Source: Candidatus Pelagibacter sp. TMED165 (GTDB taxonomy: Bacteria > Pseudomonadota > Alphaproteobacteria > Pelagibacterales > Pelagibacteraceae). From it: 14,078 nucleotides of DNA. Positions 7,899 to 14,078 of this stretch are shown here, one piece after another (position 1 is the first letter of the stretch; each line of letters starts with the position of its first letter). A program made the translations under genes and the position numbers. The notes below the pieces were generated by a model. It saw only the letters and a list, made by a program, of their open reading frames with translations, was not told where the DNA came from and searched no databases. The stretch is taken from assembly GCA_002171035.2 (NCBI GenBank), contig NHHO02000008.1, forward strand, positions 1 through 14,078. Direction: 5' to 3'.

Positions 7899-8192
7899 AT
7901 GTTAATTAATATTTTTTTTCTAATAGCTTTATATATTGCTTTTAGATGGTCAGTTGCATGGATCAAATACTTCAATGACCTTGATGATAGATTTGGAAAA
8001 TCTATTTGGAGATGGAGCTATGATTATCCAGTCGTTGGAAAAAGAGATATTTCAATACTGGATGACAAAAATTTTGTATTATTAAGAAGAAAAAGAAACC
8101 GTGCAGTGTCAATTATGTACTGGATTGCCTTGTTAATTTTTATACTTGTTAACTCAATAATGAGCCATATTTTAATTAAAATATTTGGTTAG
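7899..8192 (+). CDS. Small hypothetical protein with two transmembrane helices
   Basis: I do not recognise this 97-residue protein. Hydrophobic helices are predicted at about residues 2-22 and 70-90. They are joined by a polar loop rich in aromatic and charged residues (WIKYFNDLDDRFGKSIWRW) and ending in the basic cluster RRKRNR (63-68). By the positive-inside rule the loop should be cytoplasmic and both ends periplasmic. Coding is supported by the well-formed two-helix topology, the 17-base spacing after maeB on the same strand and the exact 4-base stop overlap with the convergent dolP. Cotranscription with maeB is likely, but no functional link is shown. Confidence 0.7.
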   Translation: MLINIFFLIALYIAFRWSVAWIKYFNDLDDRFGKSIWRWSYDYPVVGKRDISILDDKNFVLLRRKRNRAVSIMYWIALLIFILVNSIMSHILIKIFG

Positions 8193-8782
8193 TTTTTTTG
8201 AATCCTTAGGTCTTCAACTAATAGGATGCTAGCAATCACATCCTCAACATCTAAAATTTCTTTTGCCTCTTGAATAACAAGGTTTTTTTCTTCATTAGTA
8301 ATTGCTATCCCATACACGTAAATCTTTTTTTTATAGGTATCTATTTGATAATTTGCTGCACTTATTTCCTTGCTTATTATCATGGCTGTTCTTAATTGAG
8401 ATGTTATTAAAATATCCTTTGCAGATCTTTTGAAATTAAAATCTTCTTTTACTTTTATATCATTTTTAACTGATCTTGTGCCCTTAATTTCCCAAGCTTT
8501 TTTTGTTATAATTAATTTCTCTTCTGGTGTGTCTACTTTCCCAGTTAAGAAAATTCTACCATCCAACACTTTTGCTTTCACATTTATGAAGTAACTAGCA
8601 TTTAATGTTGTTAATCTTCCTACAAGATTTTTTTGCATAATTGAATCGTCTATTTGAGTACCAAGAGTTCTTGGGTCAAATGCAACGCTTACTCCAGTTC
8701 CTAACAAACCTTTGCTACTTGTGCCAATACAGCTAAATAAAAATAAAAATATTAATGTAAATTTTAAAAAACTATATTTCAT
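8189..8782 (-). CDS. dolP: DolP (YraP)-like lipoprotein with two BON domains
   Basis: This 197-residue protein has a lipoprotein signal with lipobox LFS-C (C18 lipidated), so it is probably anchored to the outer membrane. Just after comes FDPRTLGTQIDD (35-46), very like DPRSVGTQVDD of E. coli DolP. BON domain 1 covers about 46-113 (with GRIFLTGKVDTPEEK) and BON domain 2 about 121-190 (with KKIYVYGIAITNEEK). BON domains bind phospholipid. In E. coli DolP supports outer-membrane integrity and amidase control at division sites. The gene starts 4 bases after the rsmI stop, implying coupled expression. In E. coli dolP is also near rsmI and lpoA, which supports the call. The +2 residue after C18 is Ile. 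The C-terminus overlaps the convergent membrane-protein gene by 4 bases. Confidence 0.87.
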   Translation of the reverse strand: MKYSFLKFTLIFLFLFSCIGTSSKGLLGTGVSVAFDPRTLGTQIDDSIMQKNLVGRLTTLNASYFINVKAKVLDGRIFLTGKVDTPEEKLIITKKAWEIKGTRSVKNDIKVKEDFNFKRSAKDILITSQLRTAMIISKEISAANYQIDTYKKKIYVYGIAITNEEKNLVIQEAKEILDVEDVIASILLVEDLRIQKN

Positions 8783-8786
8783 TTTT

Positions 8787-9638
8787 TTATCTCAATGCAA
8801 AAATCGTATATTTTTTTTTAGAAATATTTTTTTGAGATTTATCAAAGAAATTTACAATGTCTTTAACACTATTTTTTTTGATCATAGAATGTATTATTTT
8901 TTTATCTGATTCGTCTAAATTATTCGATCTTTTTTCAGATTTTCTTTTGTTTGAGATTACTATTGTAATTTCTCCTTTTAACGGAGAGTCATAATTGTTT
9001 AAGTCATCAATATTACATCTTGTATATTCTTCATAAATTTTTGTTATTTCCCTACAAATTAAAATCTTTCTACCTGAAAAGTATGTTTTTAAATATTTTA
9101 TATTTTTATTTATTTTATTTGGAGAAATAAAAAAAACTATGGCTGCATCAATTTTAGACAGCTCCTCTAAATCATTATTTATATTTTTAATTTTTTCGGG
9201 AAAAAAACCATAGAAATAATATTTCTCACTAAACCCACTTATAGATACAGCGGCTGTAACAGCTGAAGGGCCTGGTATAGGGAAAATATTAATATTATTT
9301 TTTATGCACTCATTAATTATTAAGCTTCCCGGATCAGATACTGAAGGTGTGCCAGCATCAGAAATTATGGATACTGATTTATCTTTTTTTAAAATTTCAA
9401 TAATTTTAGATAAATTTTTTTTCTCATTGAACTTATGGTTGGAGATAAGCTTGCCTTTTATATCATACTTGTTTAATATTTTTTGTGCGACCCTGGTATC
9501 TTCGCAAAGAATGTGATCACAGTCTCTAAGTATATCTAAACATCTAAGACTAATATCTCTTAAATTTCCAATAGGTGTTGAAACCACGTATAGACCTGAT
9601 TTTAGTTTAGTTTTTTTTATATCTGGATGTGGAATCAT
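8787..9638 (-). CDS. rsmI: 16S rRNA (cytidine1402-2'-O)-methyltransferase RsmI
   Basis: This 283-residue SAM-dependent enzyme of the tetrapyrrole methylase fold 2'-O-methylates C1402 in the decoding centre of 16S rRNA. The length is close to E. coli RsmI (286). The signatures appear in the expected order: GLYVVSTPIGNLRDIS (15-30), CEDTR (45-49), SDAGTPSVSDPG (93-104), PIPGPSA (120-126) and YGFFPEK (143-149). The C-terminal part is lysine-rich and less conserved, ending with a short helical RsmI C-terminal segment (KKNSVKDIVNFFDKS). It is followed by dolP after 4 bases and is divergent from the lpoA-like gene, 29 bases away. That is the same partner set as in E. coli. The ATG at 9638 keeps the full N-terminal strand. 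Confidence 0.96.
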   Translation of the reverse strand: MIPHPDIKKTKLKSGLYVVSTPIGNLRDISLRCLDILRDCDHILCEDTRVAQKILNKYDIKGKLISNHKFNEKKNLSKIIEILKKDKSVSIISDAGTPSVSDPGSLIINECIKNNINIFPIPGPSAVTAAVSISGFSEKYYFYGFFPEKIKNINNDLEELSKIDAAIVFFISPNKINKNIKYLKTYFSGRKILICREITKIYEEYTRCNIDDLNNYDSPLKGEITIVISNKRKSEKRSNNLDESDKKIIHSMIKKNSVKDIVNFFDKSQKNISKKKYTIFALR

Positions 9639-9652
9639 TAATATTAAACAAC

Positions 9653-9658
9653 TATAAT
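9653..9658 (+). promoter_or_regulatory. Perfect -10 hexamer TATAAT upstream of lpoA-like gene
   Basis: TATAAT ends 9 bases before the ATG at 9668, in a 29-base divergent gap shared with rsmI. Transcription starting at the usual distance would begin within about 3 bases of the ATG, giving a leaderless or nearly leaderless mRNA. No good -35 hexamer is seen about 17 bases upstream, so it may be a chance AT-rich match. Confidence 0.35.
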
Positions 9659-9667
9659 ATCATTAAA

Positions 9668-10381
9668 ATGAAAATAATTCTTAAAATTTTATCTTTAATC
9701 ATAGTTATATTTTTATCAAATTCTAACTCGGCGTTATATTCTGCAGAAAAAATTAAAATTGGTTTACTTGTTCCAATCACAGGCCCAAATTCAGAAATAG
9801 GAAAATCTATAATTAAGGCTGCAAGAATGGCAATAAATAAAATTAATGATCCACTTATTGAAGTTATTCCAAAAGACACAAGTTCAAATCCGGACCAAAC
9901 ATTGATTTCAGCTAATGAACTAAAGGCACAGGGAGTCAAGATTGTTATTGGGCCAGTTTTTAATGATAACTTAACTTATTTAGAAAAGTGGAGTGAAATG
10001 ACTTTTTTATCACTCACAAATAAAAATTTTAAAAATCCAAAAAATGTTTTAAGCTCAGGTATTAATGCAGAGTCTCAAATAAATACTATTAATTTTTTTT
10101 TAAAAAAAAATAACTTAAAAAAAACTCTAATTTTAATACCAAAAAATGATTTTAGAGAAGAAATAGATTTAGCAATTAAAAATATTAAGATTAATTATAA
10201 AAAAAAATTTTACTATGATGCAACACCAACAAAAATAACAAATCAAATAAAAGAATTTACAAATTATGATGAAAGAAGAAAAGCTCTAGAAAATGAAATA
10301 GCTAGACTGGAAAATTCAAATGTTTTTAACAAAGAAAAAAAAATTGAAAATTTAAAAAAAAAGATACCATTGGAGAGATAA
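9668..10381 (+). CDS. lpoA: LpoA-like periplasmic protein, zero-frame N-terminal part of a frameshifted gene
   Basis: In the zero frame this is a 237-residue product. A signal peptide occupies about residues 1-26 (MKIILKILSLII, then a polar SNSNSALYSA), without a lipobox cysteine. Then follows KIKIGLLVPITGPNSEIGKS, the typical first strand and loop of a type I periplasmic-binding fold as in LpoA/YraM penicillin-binding-protein activators and LivK-type receptors. LpoA is favoured because the gene is divergent from rsmI with dolP nearby. A polar, probably helical stretch near residues 200-230 (ERRKALENEIARLEN) precedes the tract where the frame breaks. The last residues before the TAA at 10379 (IPLER) do not fit the family. 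The remaining fold continues in the -1 frame (next entry). Joined, the protein would be 384 residues, about the C-terminal domain of E. coli LpoA without its TPR half. The ATG at 9668 is preferred over 9629 because it directly begins the signal peptide and avoids overlap with rsmI. Confidence 0.75.
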   Translation: MKIILKILSLIIVIFLSNSNSALYSAEKIKIGLLVPITGPNSEIGKSIIKAARMAINKINDPLIEVIPKDTSSNPDQTLISANELKAQGVKIVIGPVFNDNLTYLEKWSEMTFLSLTNKNFKNPKNVLSSGINAESQINTINFFLKKNNLKKTLILIPKNDFREEIDLAIKNIKINYKKKFYYDATPTKITNQIKEFTNYDERRKALENEIARLENSNVFNKEKKIENLKKKIPLER

Positions 10382-10821
10382 ACTTTGACTCAATTATTAT
10401 TTGTGATTTTGATGAAAATCTTAGAAGCATTACAACCTCTCTTTTATATTCAGATGTATCGACAAAAAAAGTTAAATTTATTACTTTAAATCAATGGTTC
10501 GATAAACAATTGATAAAAGAAAAAAATATACATCCAATGTACTTCCCTTCTATTAATCAAGATAATTTAAAAAGTTTTATAAAAGAGTATGAAAATTTAT
10601 ATAAGGAAAATCCTACACATTTATCCTTAATAAGTTACGACTTGATTGGTCTGGTATATTATTTGGTGAGTCAAAATAACTATGAAATTGATAACAAAAT
10701 TTTTCTCAAAAAAAGCAAATTTAAGGGAATGATTGGAATTTTTGAGATTAATAAGAATAAAATAACCCATGTATTAAATTTTTATGAAACTAATGAAAAA
10801 GGTTTTAAAAAAATTTTCTAA
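10348..10821 (+). CDS. lpoA: LpoA-like protein, C-terminal part in the -1 frame
   Basis: This frame is open from the TGA at 10345-10347 to the TAA at 10819-10821 and continues the preceding protein. Read from 10363 it gives DTIGEINFDSIIICDFDENL and so on, 152 residues to the stop. This includes HPMYFPSINQDNLKSF, an LISYDLIGLVYYL helix typical of the second lobe of the periplasmic-binding fold, and an end (FKGMIGIFEINKNKITHVL) like the closing hairpin of LpoA and LivK proteins. It has no start codon of its own near its beginning; the first ATG, at 10540, would cut the domain. It is therefore not a separate gene but the other half of the lpoA-like reading frame. No other stop or frame change interrupts it, which argues against an old pseudogene. 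Its last 17 bases overlap the end of the convergent rdgB. Confidence 0.75.
   Translation, partial: KFKKKDTIGEINFDSIIICDFDENLRSITTSLLYSDVSTKKVKFITLNQWFDKQLIKEKNIHPMYFPSINQDNLKSFIKEYENLYKENPTHLSLISYDLIGLVYYLVSQNNYEIDNKIFLKKSKFKGMIGIFEINKNKITHVLNFYETNEKGFKKIF
10354..10363 (+). other. A9-G tract with dnaX-type slippery heptamer A AAA AAG, candidate frameshift site
   Basis: In the zero frame of the lpoA-like gene the codons are TTA AAA AAA AAG ATA, so A AAA AAG (10357-10363) is phased exactly as in the E. coli dnaX -1 frameshift site. A slip back by one base, or one extra A in the transcript, joins ENLKKK to DTIGEINFDS in the open -1 frame. The zero-frame stop follows at 10379. The -1 frame has a stop at 10345-10347, so the switch must lie between about 10348 and 10378; this tract is the only obvious slippery spot there. 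I see no Shine-Dalgarno-like stimulator upstream and no strong downstream hairpin. A one-base sequencing deletion would look the same. Confidence 0.55.
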
Positions 10822-11407
10822 TATTTTTATATGCCTGTATACGATGATCAATTTTAGACTTTTTTAGTCTTGATATTTCACCAAATGTTAGAGTTGAGCC
10901 TTTAGGAATAAATATAGGATCATAACCAAAGCCAAATTTTCCTTTTTTCGAATTTGAAATTCTTCCATCTATTTTTCCAACAGATGAAATGAATTTACCA
11001 TTTGGCCAATAGATTGTTAGTGCACAAATAAATCTTGCCTTAATATTTTTTTTTTTCCAATTTTTATCTTTATAATTTAATTTATTAAAAACTTTTCTAA
11101 TCGCGGTATTAAAATTATTTTTTTTCCCAGCCCATCTTGCTGAATAGATTCCTGGCATTTTATTTAAAATACTAATTTCTAATCCAGAGTCATCAGCTAA
11201 ACATATTTTATTAGTTTTTTTTGAGAAATACCTCGCCTTTAATAAAGAATTCCCCCTAAAAGTTTTTCTATTTTCAGCCGGACTCTTGATTTTATATTTT
11301 TTTACTGAAGATATTTTTACAGATTTTGGTAATAAATCTCTAAATTCATCAATTTTACCTTGATTATTGGACCCTATTAATATGTTAGTAATTTTTTTTT
11401 TTAACAT
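10805..11407 (-). CDS. rdgB: RdgB/HAM1 non-canonical purine NTP pyrophosphatase
   Basis: This 200-residue cytoplasmic enzyme hydrolyses ITP, dITP and XTP to monophosphates, keeping deaminated purines out of DNA and RNA. Family motifs in order are SNNQGK (13-18), FRGNSLLKA (50-58), ADDSGLEI (71-78, with the metal/catalytic Asp), PGIYSARWAG (85-94), FGFGYDPIF (158-166) and DHRIQA (187-192). The last motif is usually SHRxxA; here Asp replaces the Ser. Length matches E. coli RdgB (197). Codons 2-5 contain an A11 run on the coding strand (11392-11402), an unusually long slippery tract right behind the start. The gene is divergent from grpE across 36 bases, and its 3' end overlaps the convergent lpoA-like gene by 17 bases. 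Confidence 0.95.
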   Translation of the reverse strand: MLKKKITNILIGSNNQGKIDEFRDLLPKSVKISSVKKYKIKSPAENRKTFRGNSLLKARYFSKKTNKICLADDSGLEISILNKMPGIYSARWAGKKNNFNTAIRKVFNKLNYKDKNWKKKNIKARFICALTIYWPNGKFISSVGKIDGRISNSKKGKFGFGYDPIFIPKGSTLTFGEISRLKKSKIDHRIQAYKNIRKFF

Positions 11408-11435
11408 CTAGAAATTATAGAATTTCTTACCATAT
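11408..11435 (+). promoter_or_regulatory. Weak heat-shock (RpoH)-like promoter candidate for grpE
   Basis: In the 36-base gap before grpE, CTAGAAA (11408-11414) resembles the -35 element CTTGAAA with one mismatch. TACCATAT (11428-11435) resembles the -10 element CCCCATnT, with 13 bases between. The transcript would begin almost at the ATG at 11444. The match is partial, and a sigma-70 promoter in rdgB is equally possible. Confidence 0.25.
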
Positions 11436-11443
11436 ACAGTCTT

Positions 11444-12061
11444 ATGGAAAAAGAAAATTTAAATAATGACATTAGCGTAGATGAAGAAAAAGATACAGTA
11501 GATGCAAACAAAGATGCAGATATAGAAAAGAATTCATTAGGACCAGAAGAAAAAATTGCAGAACTTGAAGATAAGCTGACTAGAACTTTTGCAGAAATGG
11601 AAAATCAAAGAAGAAGGTTTGAAAAAGAAAAAGATGATGCATTTGAATATGGAGGTTTTTCTTTTGCCAAGGAAGCGTTAAATTTATTAGATAATCTTGA
11701 AAGGTCAAAAATATCTTTAGAAAATGATGAAAAATTGAAAAATTCTGAAGCTTTAACAAAAGTTATGGAACACCTTAAAATTATTAATAACGACATGATT
11801 TCAATTTTTAAAAAAAATAATATTGATGAAATTAAATCAATAGACAAAAAGCTTGACCCTAATCTACATCAAGCAATGATGGAAATCGAAGATGATAGCA
11901 AAGAACCTGGAACAATTGTTCAAGAAATTCAAAAAGGTTTTATGATGAAGGATAGGTTGCTAAGACCATCATTAGTTGGGGTATCAAAGAAAAAGCGTTC
12001 AGAAAATTCAAAAGAAGTTGAAAAAAGTGAGGAAAATGAAGAAAAAGAGAAGAAAATTTAA
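11444..12061 (+). CDS. grpE: GrpE, nucleotide exchange factor of DnaK
   Basis: This 205-residue cochaperone releases ADP from DnaK to reset its substrate cycle. It has an acidic, disordered N-terminus (1-33) and a long coiled-coil helix (about 34-70, with RTFAEMENQRRRFEKEKDDA). Helical-bundle residues include FAKEALNLLDNLERS (74-88). The C-terminal beta domain contains the signatures LDPNLHQAMM (137-146) and GTIVQEIQKGFMMKDRLLRPSLV (156-178). A charged Lys/Glu tail follows (about 182-205), slightly longer than in E. coli (197 in total). It lies 64 bases upstream of dnaK on the same strand. No hrcA precedes it, although hrcA-grpE is frequent elsewhere. Rich lysine and glutamate use fits the AT bias of the whole window. 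Confidence 0.96.
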   Translation: MEKENLNNDISVDEEKDTVDANKDADIEKNSLGPEEKIAELEDKLTRTFAEMENQRRRFEKEKDDAFEYGGFSFAKEALNLLDNLERSKISLENDEKLKNSEALTKVMEHLKIINNDMISIFKKNNIDEIKSIDKKLDPNLHQAMMEIEDDSKEPGTIVQEIQKGFMMKDRLLRPSLVGVSKKKRSENSKEVEKSEENEEKEKKI

Positions 12062-12073
12062 TTTTCTTTGATG

Positions 12074-12104
12074 GTTGTAGTTATCAAATTAACACTTATA
12101 TGAG
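12074..12104 (+). promoter_or_regulatory. RpoH (sigma-32) heat-shock promoter for dnaK
   Basis: GTTG (12074-12077), 17 bases, then CTTATATGAG (12095-12104). The -10 part matches every defined position of the alphaproteobacterial heat-shock consensus CyTATnTnnG, the spacing is as in that consensus (17-18), and the -35 CTTG has one mismatch. It lies in the grpE-dnaK gap, 21 bases before the dnaK ATG. dnaK could thus be made from its own heat-inducible start as well as by read-through from grpE. No CIRCE (HrcA) operator is present. Confidence 0.6.
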
Positions 12105-12125
12105 AATTAATTAAGAACAAAAATT

Positions 12126-14051
12126 ATGAGCAAAGTAATAGGAATAGATCTAGGTACAACAAATTCATGCGTAGCAGTAATGGAAGGTACACAAGCAAAG
12201 GTTTTAGAAAATGCTGAAGGAGCTAGAACCACTCCTTCTGTTGTTGCATTTACTGATGAAGGAGAAAAATTAATTGGACAGCCAGCCAAAAGGCAAGCTG
12301 TAACTAACCCTGAAAACACAATATTTGCTGTCAAAAGATTGATAGGAAGAAATTTTGATGACCCATTAGTTAAAAAAGACGTTGAGACTGCACCATTTAA
12401 AATAATAAATTCTGATAAAGGTGATGCATGGATAGAAGCAAAAGGTCAAAAATATTCTCCATCACAAATTTCAGCTTTCACACTACAAAAAATGAAAGAA
12501 ACTGCTGAAAAATATTTAGGATCAGAAGTTAAGCAGGCAGTTATTACGGTTCCTGCTTATTTTAACGATGCTCAAAGACAAGCTACTAAAGATGCAGGAA
12601 AAATTGCTGGACTTGAAGTTTTAAGAATAATTAATGAGCCAACTGCAGCATCGCTAGCATATGGCTTAGATAAAAAAACAAACAAAAAAATTGCAGTATA
12701 TGATTTAGGTGGTGGAACATTTGATGTTTCTGTACTTGAATTAGGTGATGGTGTGTTTGAGGTAAAATCAACTAATGGTGACACATTTCTTGGTGGTGAA
12801 GACTTTGATAATACTATTGTAGATTATTTATTAGCTGAATTTAAAAAAGAGAATGGTATTGATTTAAAATCTGATAAACTTGCACTTCAAAGATTAAAAG
12901 AGGCTGCTGAAAAAGCAAAAATTGAATTATCATCTGCTACACAAACAGAAATAAACTTGCCATTTATTACCGCTGATAAAACTGGTCCAAAACATATAAA
13001 CATGAAAATGACTAGAGCTAAACTTGAAGCGCTTGTTGAAGATTTAATCTCTAGAACCATTCCTCCGTGTAGTACTGCTCTTAAGGATGCTGGACTATCT
13101 GCTGGAGAAATCGATGAAATTGTACTTGTTGGAGGAATGACAAGAATGCCAAAGGTGATCGAAGAAGTTAAAAGTTTTTTTGGAAAAGAACCAAATAAAT
13201 CTGTAAATCCTGATGAGGTTGTAGCTATGGGTGCAGCAATTCAAGCAGGAGTACTGCAGGGTGACGTAAAAGATGTTCTTTTACTGGATGTAACTCCATT
13301 ATCGTTAGGAATTGAAACTTTGGGTGGAGTTTCAACTAAATTAATTGATAAAAACACTACGATACCTACAAAAAAAAGCCAAGTATTCTCAACAGCAGAA
13401 GACAATCAACCGGCAGTTTCTATAAGAGTTTTACAGGGTGAAAGAGAGATGGCAACTGACAATAAAGCTTTGGGTAACTTTGAACTTGTAGGTATTGCAC
13501 CAGCTCCAAGAGGTGTTCCTCAAATTGAAGTAACTTTTGATATTGATGCGAATGGGATTGTAAATGTTTCTGCAAAAGATAAGGGAACAGGTAAAGAGCA
13601 AAAAATTCAAATTCAAGCTTCAGGTGGGCTAAGTGATGAAGAGATAGAAAAAATGGTTAAAGAGGCTGAAGCTAACAAGGAAGCTGATAAGAAAAAAAGA
13701 GAGTCGGTTGACGTTAGAAATCAAGCAGATACTTTAATCCACTCTACAGAAAAAAACTTAAAAGAACATGGAACAAAAGTTTCTGATGCTGAAAAGAAAG
13801 CAATCGAAGATGCCTCATCAGCTGTAAAAGAATCTCTAAAAGGTGAGAATATTGAAGATATCAAGAAAAAAACAGAAGCTTTAGTTCAAGCTTCTATGAA
13901 ACTTGGAGAAGCAATTTACAAATCACAACAAACTGCTAAACCAGATTCAGGAAAAGATGATGGTGGAGATGATGCGGGTAAAAAAGACGAAAATGTTGTT
14001 GATGCTGATTTCGAAGAAGTAAAAGACGAGAATAAAGAAAAAAGCGCGTAA
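12126..14051 (+). CDS. dnaK: DnaK (Hsp70) molecular chaperone
   Basis: This 641-residue ATP-dependent chaperone (E. coli 638) folds and protects proteins with DnaJ and GrpE. The nucleotide-binding domain has phosphate-1 [14 protein letters not shown] (5-18), the [11 protein letters not shown] segment (170-180), phosphate-2 [11 protein letters not shown] (192-202) and the adenosine motif [12 protein letters not shown] (333-344). The interdomain linker is VLLLDVTPL (384-392). The substrate-binding beta domain and helical lid follow to about 600. The Gly/Asp-rich tail ends in [16 protein letters not shown], carrying the EEVK motif of bacterial DnaK with a short extra extension. The sequence is intact. 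GC-richer and alanine-rich codons compared with neighbours fit a highly expressed, conserved protein. dnaJ would be expected next, beyond the window edge. Confidence 0.99.
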   Translation: MSKVIGIDLGTTNSCVAVMEGTQAKVLENAEGARTTPSVVAFTDEGEKLIGQPAKRQAVTNPENTIFAVKRLIGRNFDDPLVKKDVETAPFKIINSDKGDAWIEAKGQKYSPSQISAFTLQKMKETAEKYLGSEVKQAVITVPAYFNDAQRQATKDAGKIAGLEVLRIINEPTAASLAYGLDKKTNKKIAVYDLGGGTFDVSVLELGDGVFEVKSTNGDTFLGGEDFDNTIVDYLLAEFKKENGIDLKSDKLALQRLKEAAEKAKIELSSATQTEINLPFITADKTGPKHINMKMTRAKLEALVEDLISRTIPPCSTALKDAGLSAGEIDEIVLVGGMTRMPKVIEEVKSFFGKEPNKSVNPDEVVAMGAAIQAGVLQGDVKDVLLLDVTPLSLGIETLGGVSTKLIDKNTTIPTKKSQVFSTAEDNQPAVSIRVLQGEREMATDNKALGNFELVGIAPAPRGVPQIEVTFDIDANGIVNVSAKDKGTGKEQKIQIQASGGLSDEEIEKMVKEAEANKEADKKKRESVDVRNQADTLIHSTEKNLKEHGTKVSDAEKKAIEDASSAVKESLKGENIEDIKKKTEALVQASMKLGEAIYKSQQTAKPDSGKDDGGDDAGKKDENVVDADFEEVKDENKEKSA

Positions 14052-14054
14052 ACT

Positions 14055-14068
14055 GACATTTTAATGTC
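14055..14068 (+). other. Short inverted repeat after dnaK stop
   Basis: GACATTTTAATGTC is self-complementary and begins 3 bases after the dnaK stop. As RNA it would form a five-base-pair stem with a TTTA loop. No T run follows (the next bases are TGGGG), so it is not a classical terminator. It could be a weak processing or attenuation element between dnaK and the next gene, or chance. The window ends 10 bases later. Confidence 0.25.
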
Positions 14069-14078
14069 TGGGGTAATT

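Noticed and set aside
9629..9667. Upstream ATG at 9629 as start of the lpoA-like gene
   Set aside because: It would add 13 polar residues before a well-formed signal peptide and overlap rsmI; the ATG at 9668 fits better.
10510..10821. A separate 103-residue gene starting at an ATG within the -1 frame
   Set aside because: The frame is open and family-like from about 10348 on, far upstream of this ATG. It is the second half of the lpoA-like protein, not an independent gene.
11408..11443. CIRCE (HrcA) operator before grpE
   Set aside because: I looked for TTAGCACTC and GAGTGCTAA halves upstream of grpE and dnaK and found none.
14055..14078. Intrinsic terminator after dnaK
   Set aside because: The stem is only five base pairs and is followed by TGGGG rather than a T run; dnaJ is expected next.
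1..14078. Mobile elements, CRISPR arrays, tRNA or rRNA genes, riboswitches, defence or prophage genes
   Set aside because: Nearly every base is covered by recognisable housekeeping genes. No regular repeats, transposase motifs or cloverleaf-like sequences were seen in the short gaps.

Overview
This is an ordinary, gene-dense chromosomal segment of a very AT-rich bacterium with a streamlined genome. Gene content and neighbourhoods point to an alphaproteobacterium, most likely SAR11-like (Pelagibacterales) or a similar marine lineage. The evidence is the murJ-trpS-nfuA-(bax, deacetylase)-tsaB series, the MaeB hybrid malic enzyme and a dnaK-type promoter of the alphaproteobacterial RpoH class. 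Other signs are intergenic gaps of 4 to 64 bases, almost no Shine-Dalgarno sequences and many long A or T runs. The lineage is inferred from memory of gene families, not from a search.

Layout. (1) 1-5548: the 5' part of tsaB (minus) overlaps head to head with a secreted polysaccharide deacetylase (plus). The deacetylase ends tail to tail on a minus-strand series, read in the order murJ (lipid II flippase), trpS, nfuA (Fe-S carrier), bax-like glucosaminidase. (2) 5599-8192: maeB (malic enzyme with phosphotransacetylase-like domain) and a 97-residue two-helix membrane protein. (3) 8189-10821: rsmI with a DolP-type BON lipoprotein on the minus strand, divergent from an LpoA-like periplasmic protein. 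This recalls the rsmI-lpoA-dolP neighbourhood of enterobacteria. (4) 10805-14078: rdgB (minus), divergent from grpE-dnaK.

Functional themes are envelope construction and maintenance (MurJ, Bax-like hydrolase, LpoA-like, DolP, deacetylase), housekeeping translation and nucleotide sanitation (TrpS, TsaB, RsmI, RdgB), Fe-S delivery, central carbon metabolism and the Hsp70 system.

The most interesting observation is in the lpoA-like gene. It is split into two frames at an A9-G tract that contains, in the zero frame, the heptamer A AAA AAG (the dnaX slippery site). A -1 slip there, or one extra A in the mRNA, restores a continuous 384-residue protein. The alternatives are a sequencing indel or a recent pseudogene. 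An identical in-frame tract in maeB, which needs no shift, serves as an internal control. I saw no mobile element, CRISPR array, tRNA, rRNA, riboswitch or convincing new system. No stretch over 300 bases lacks a gene.
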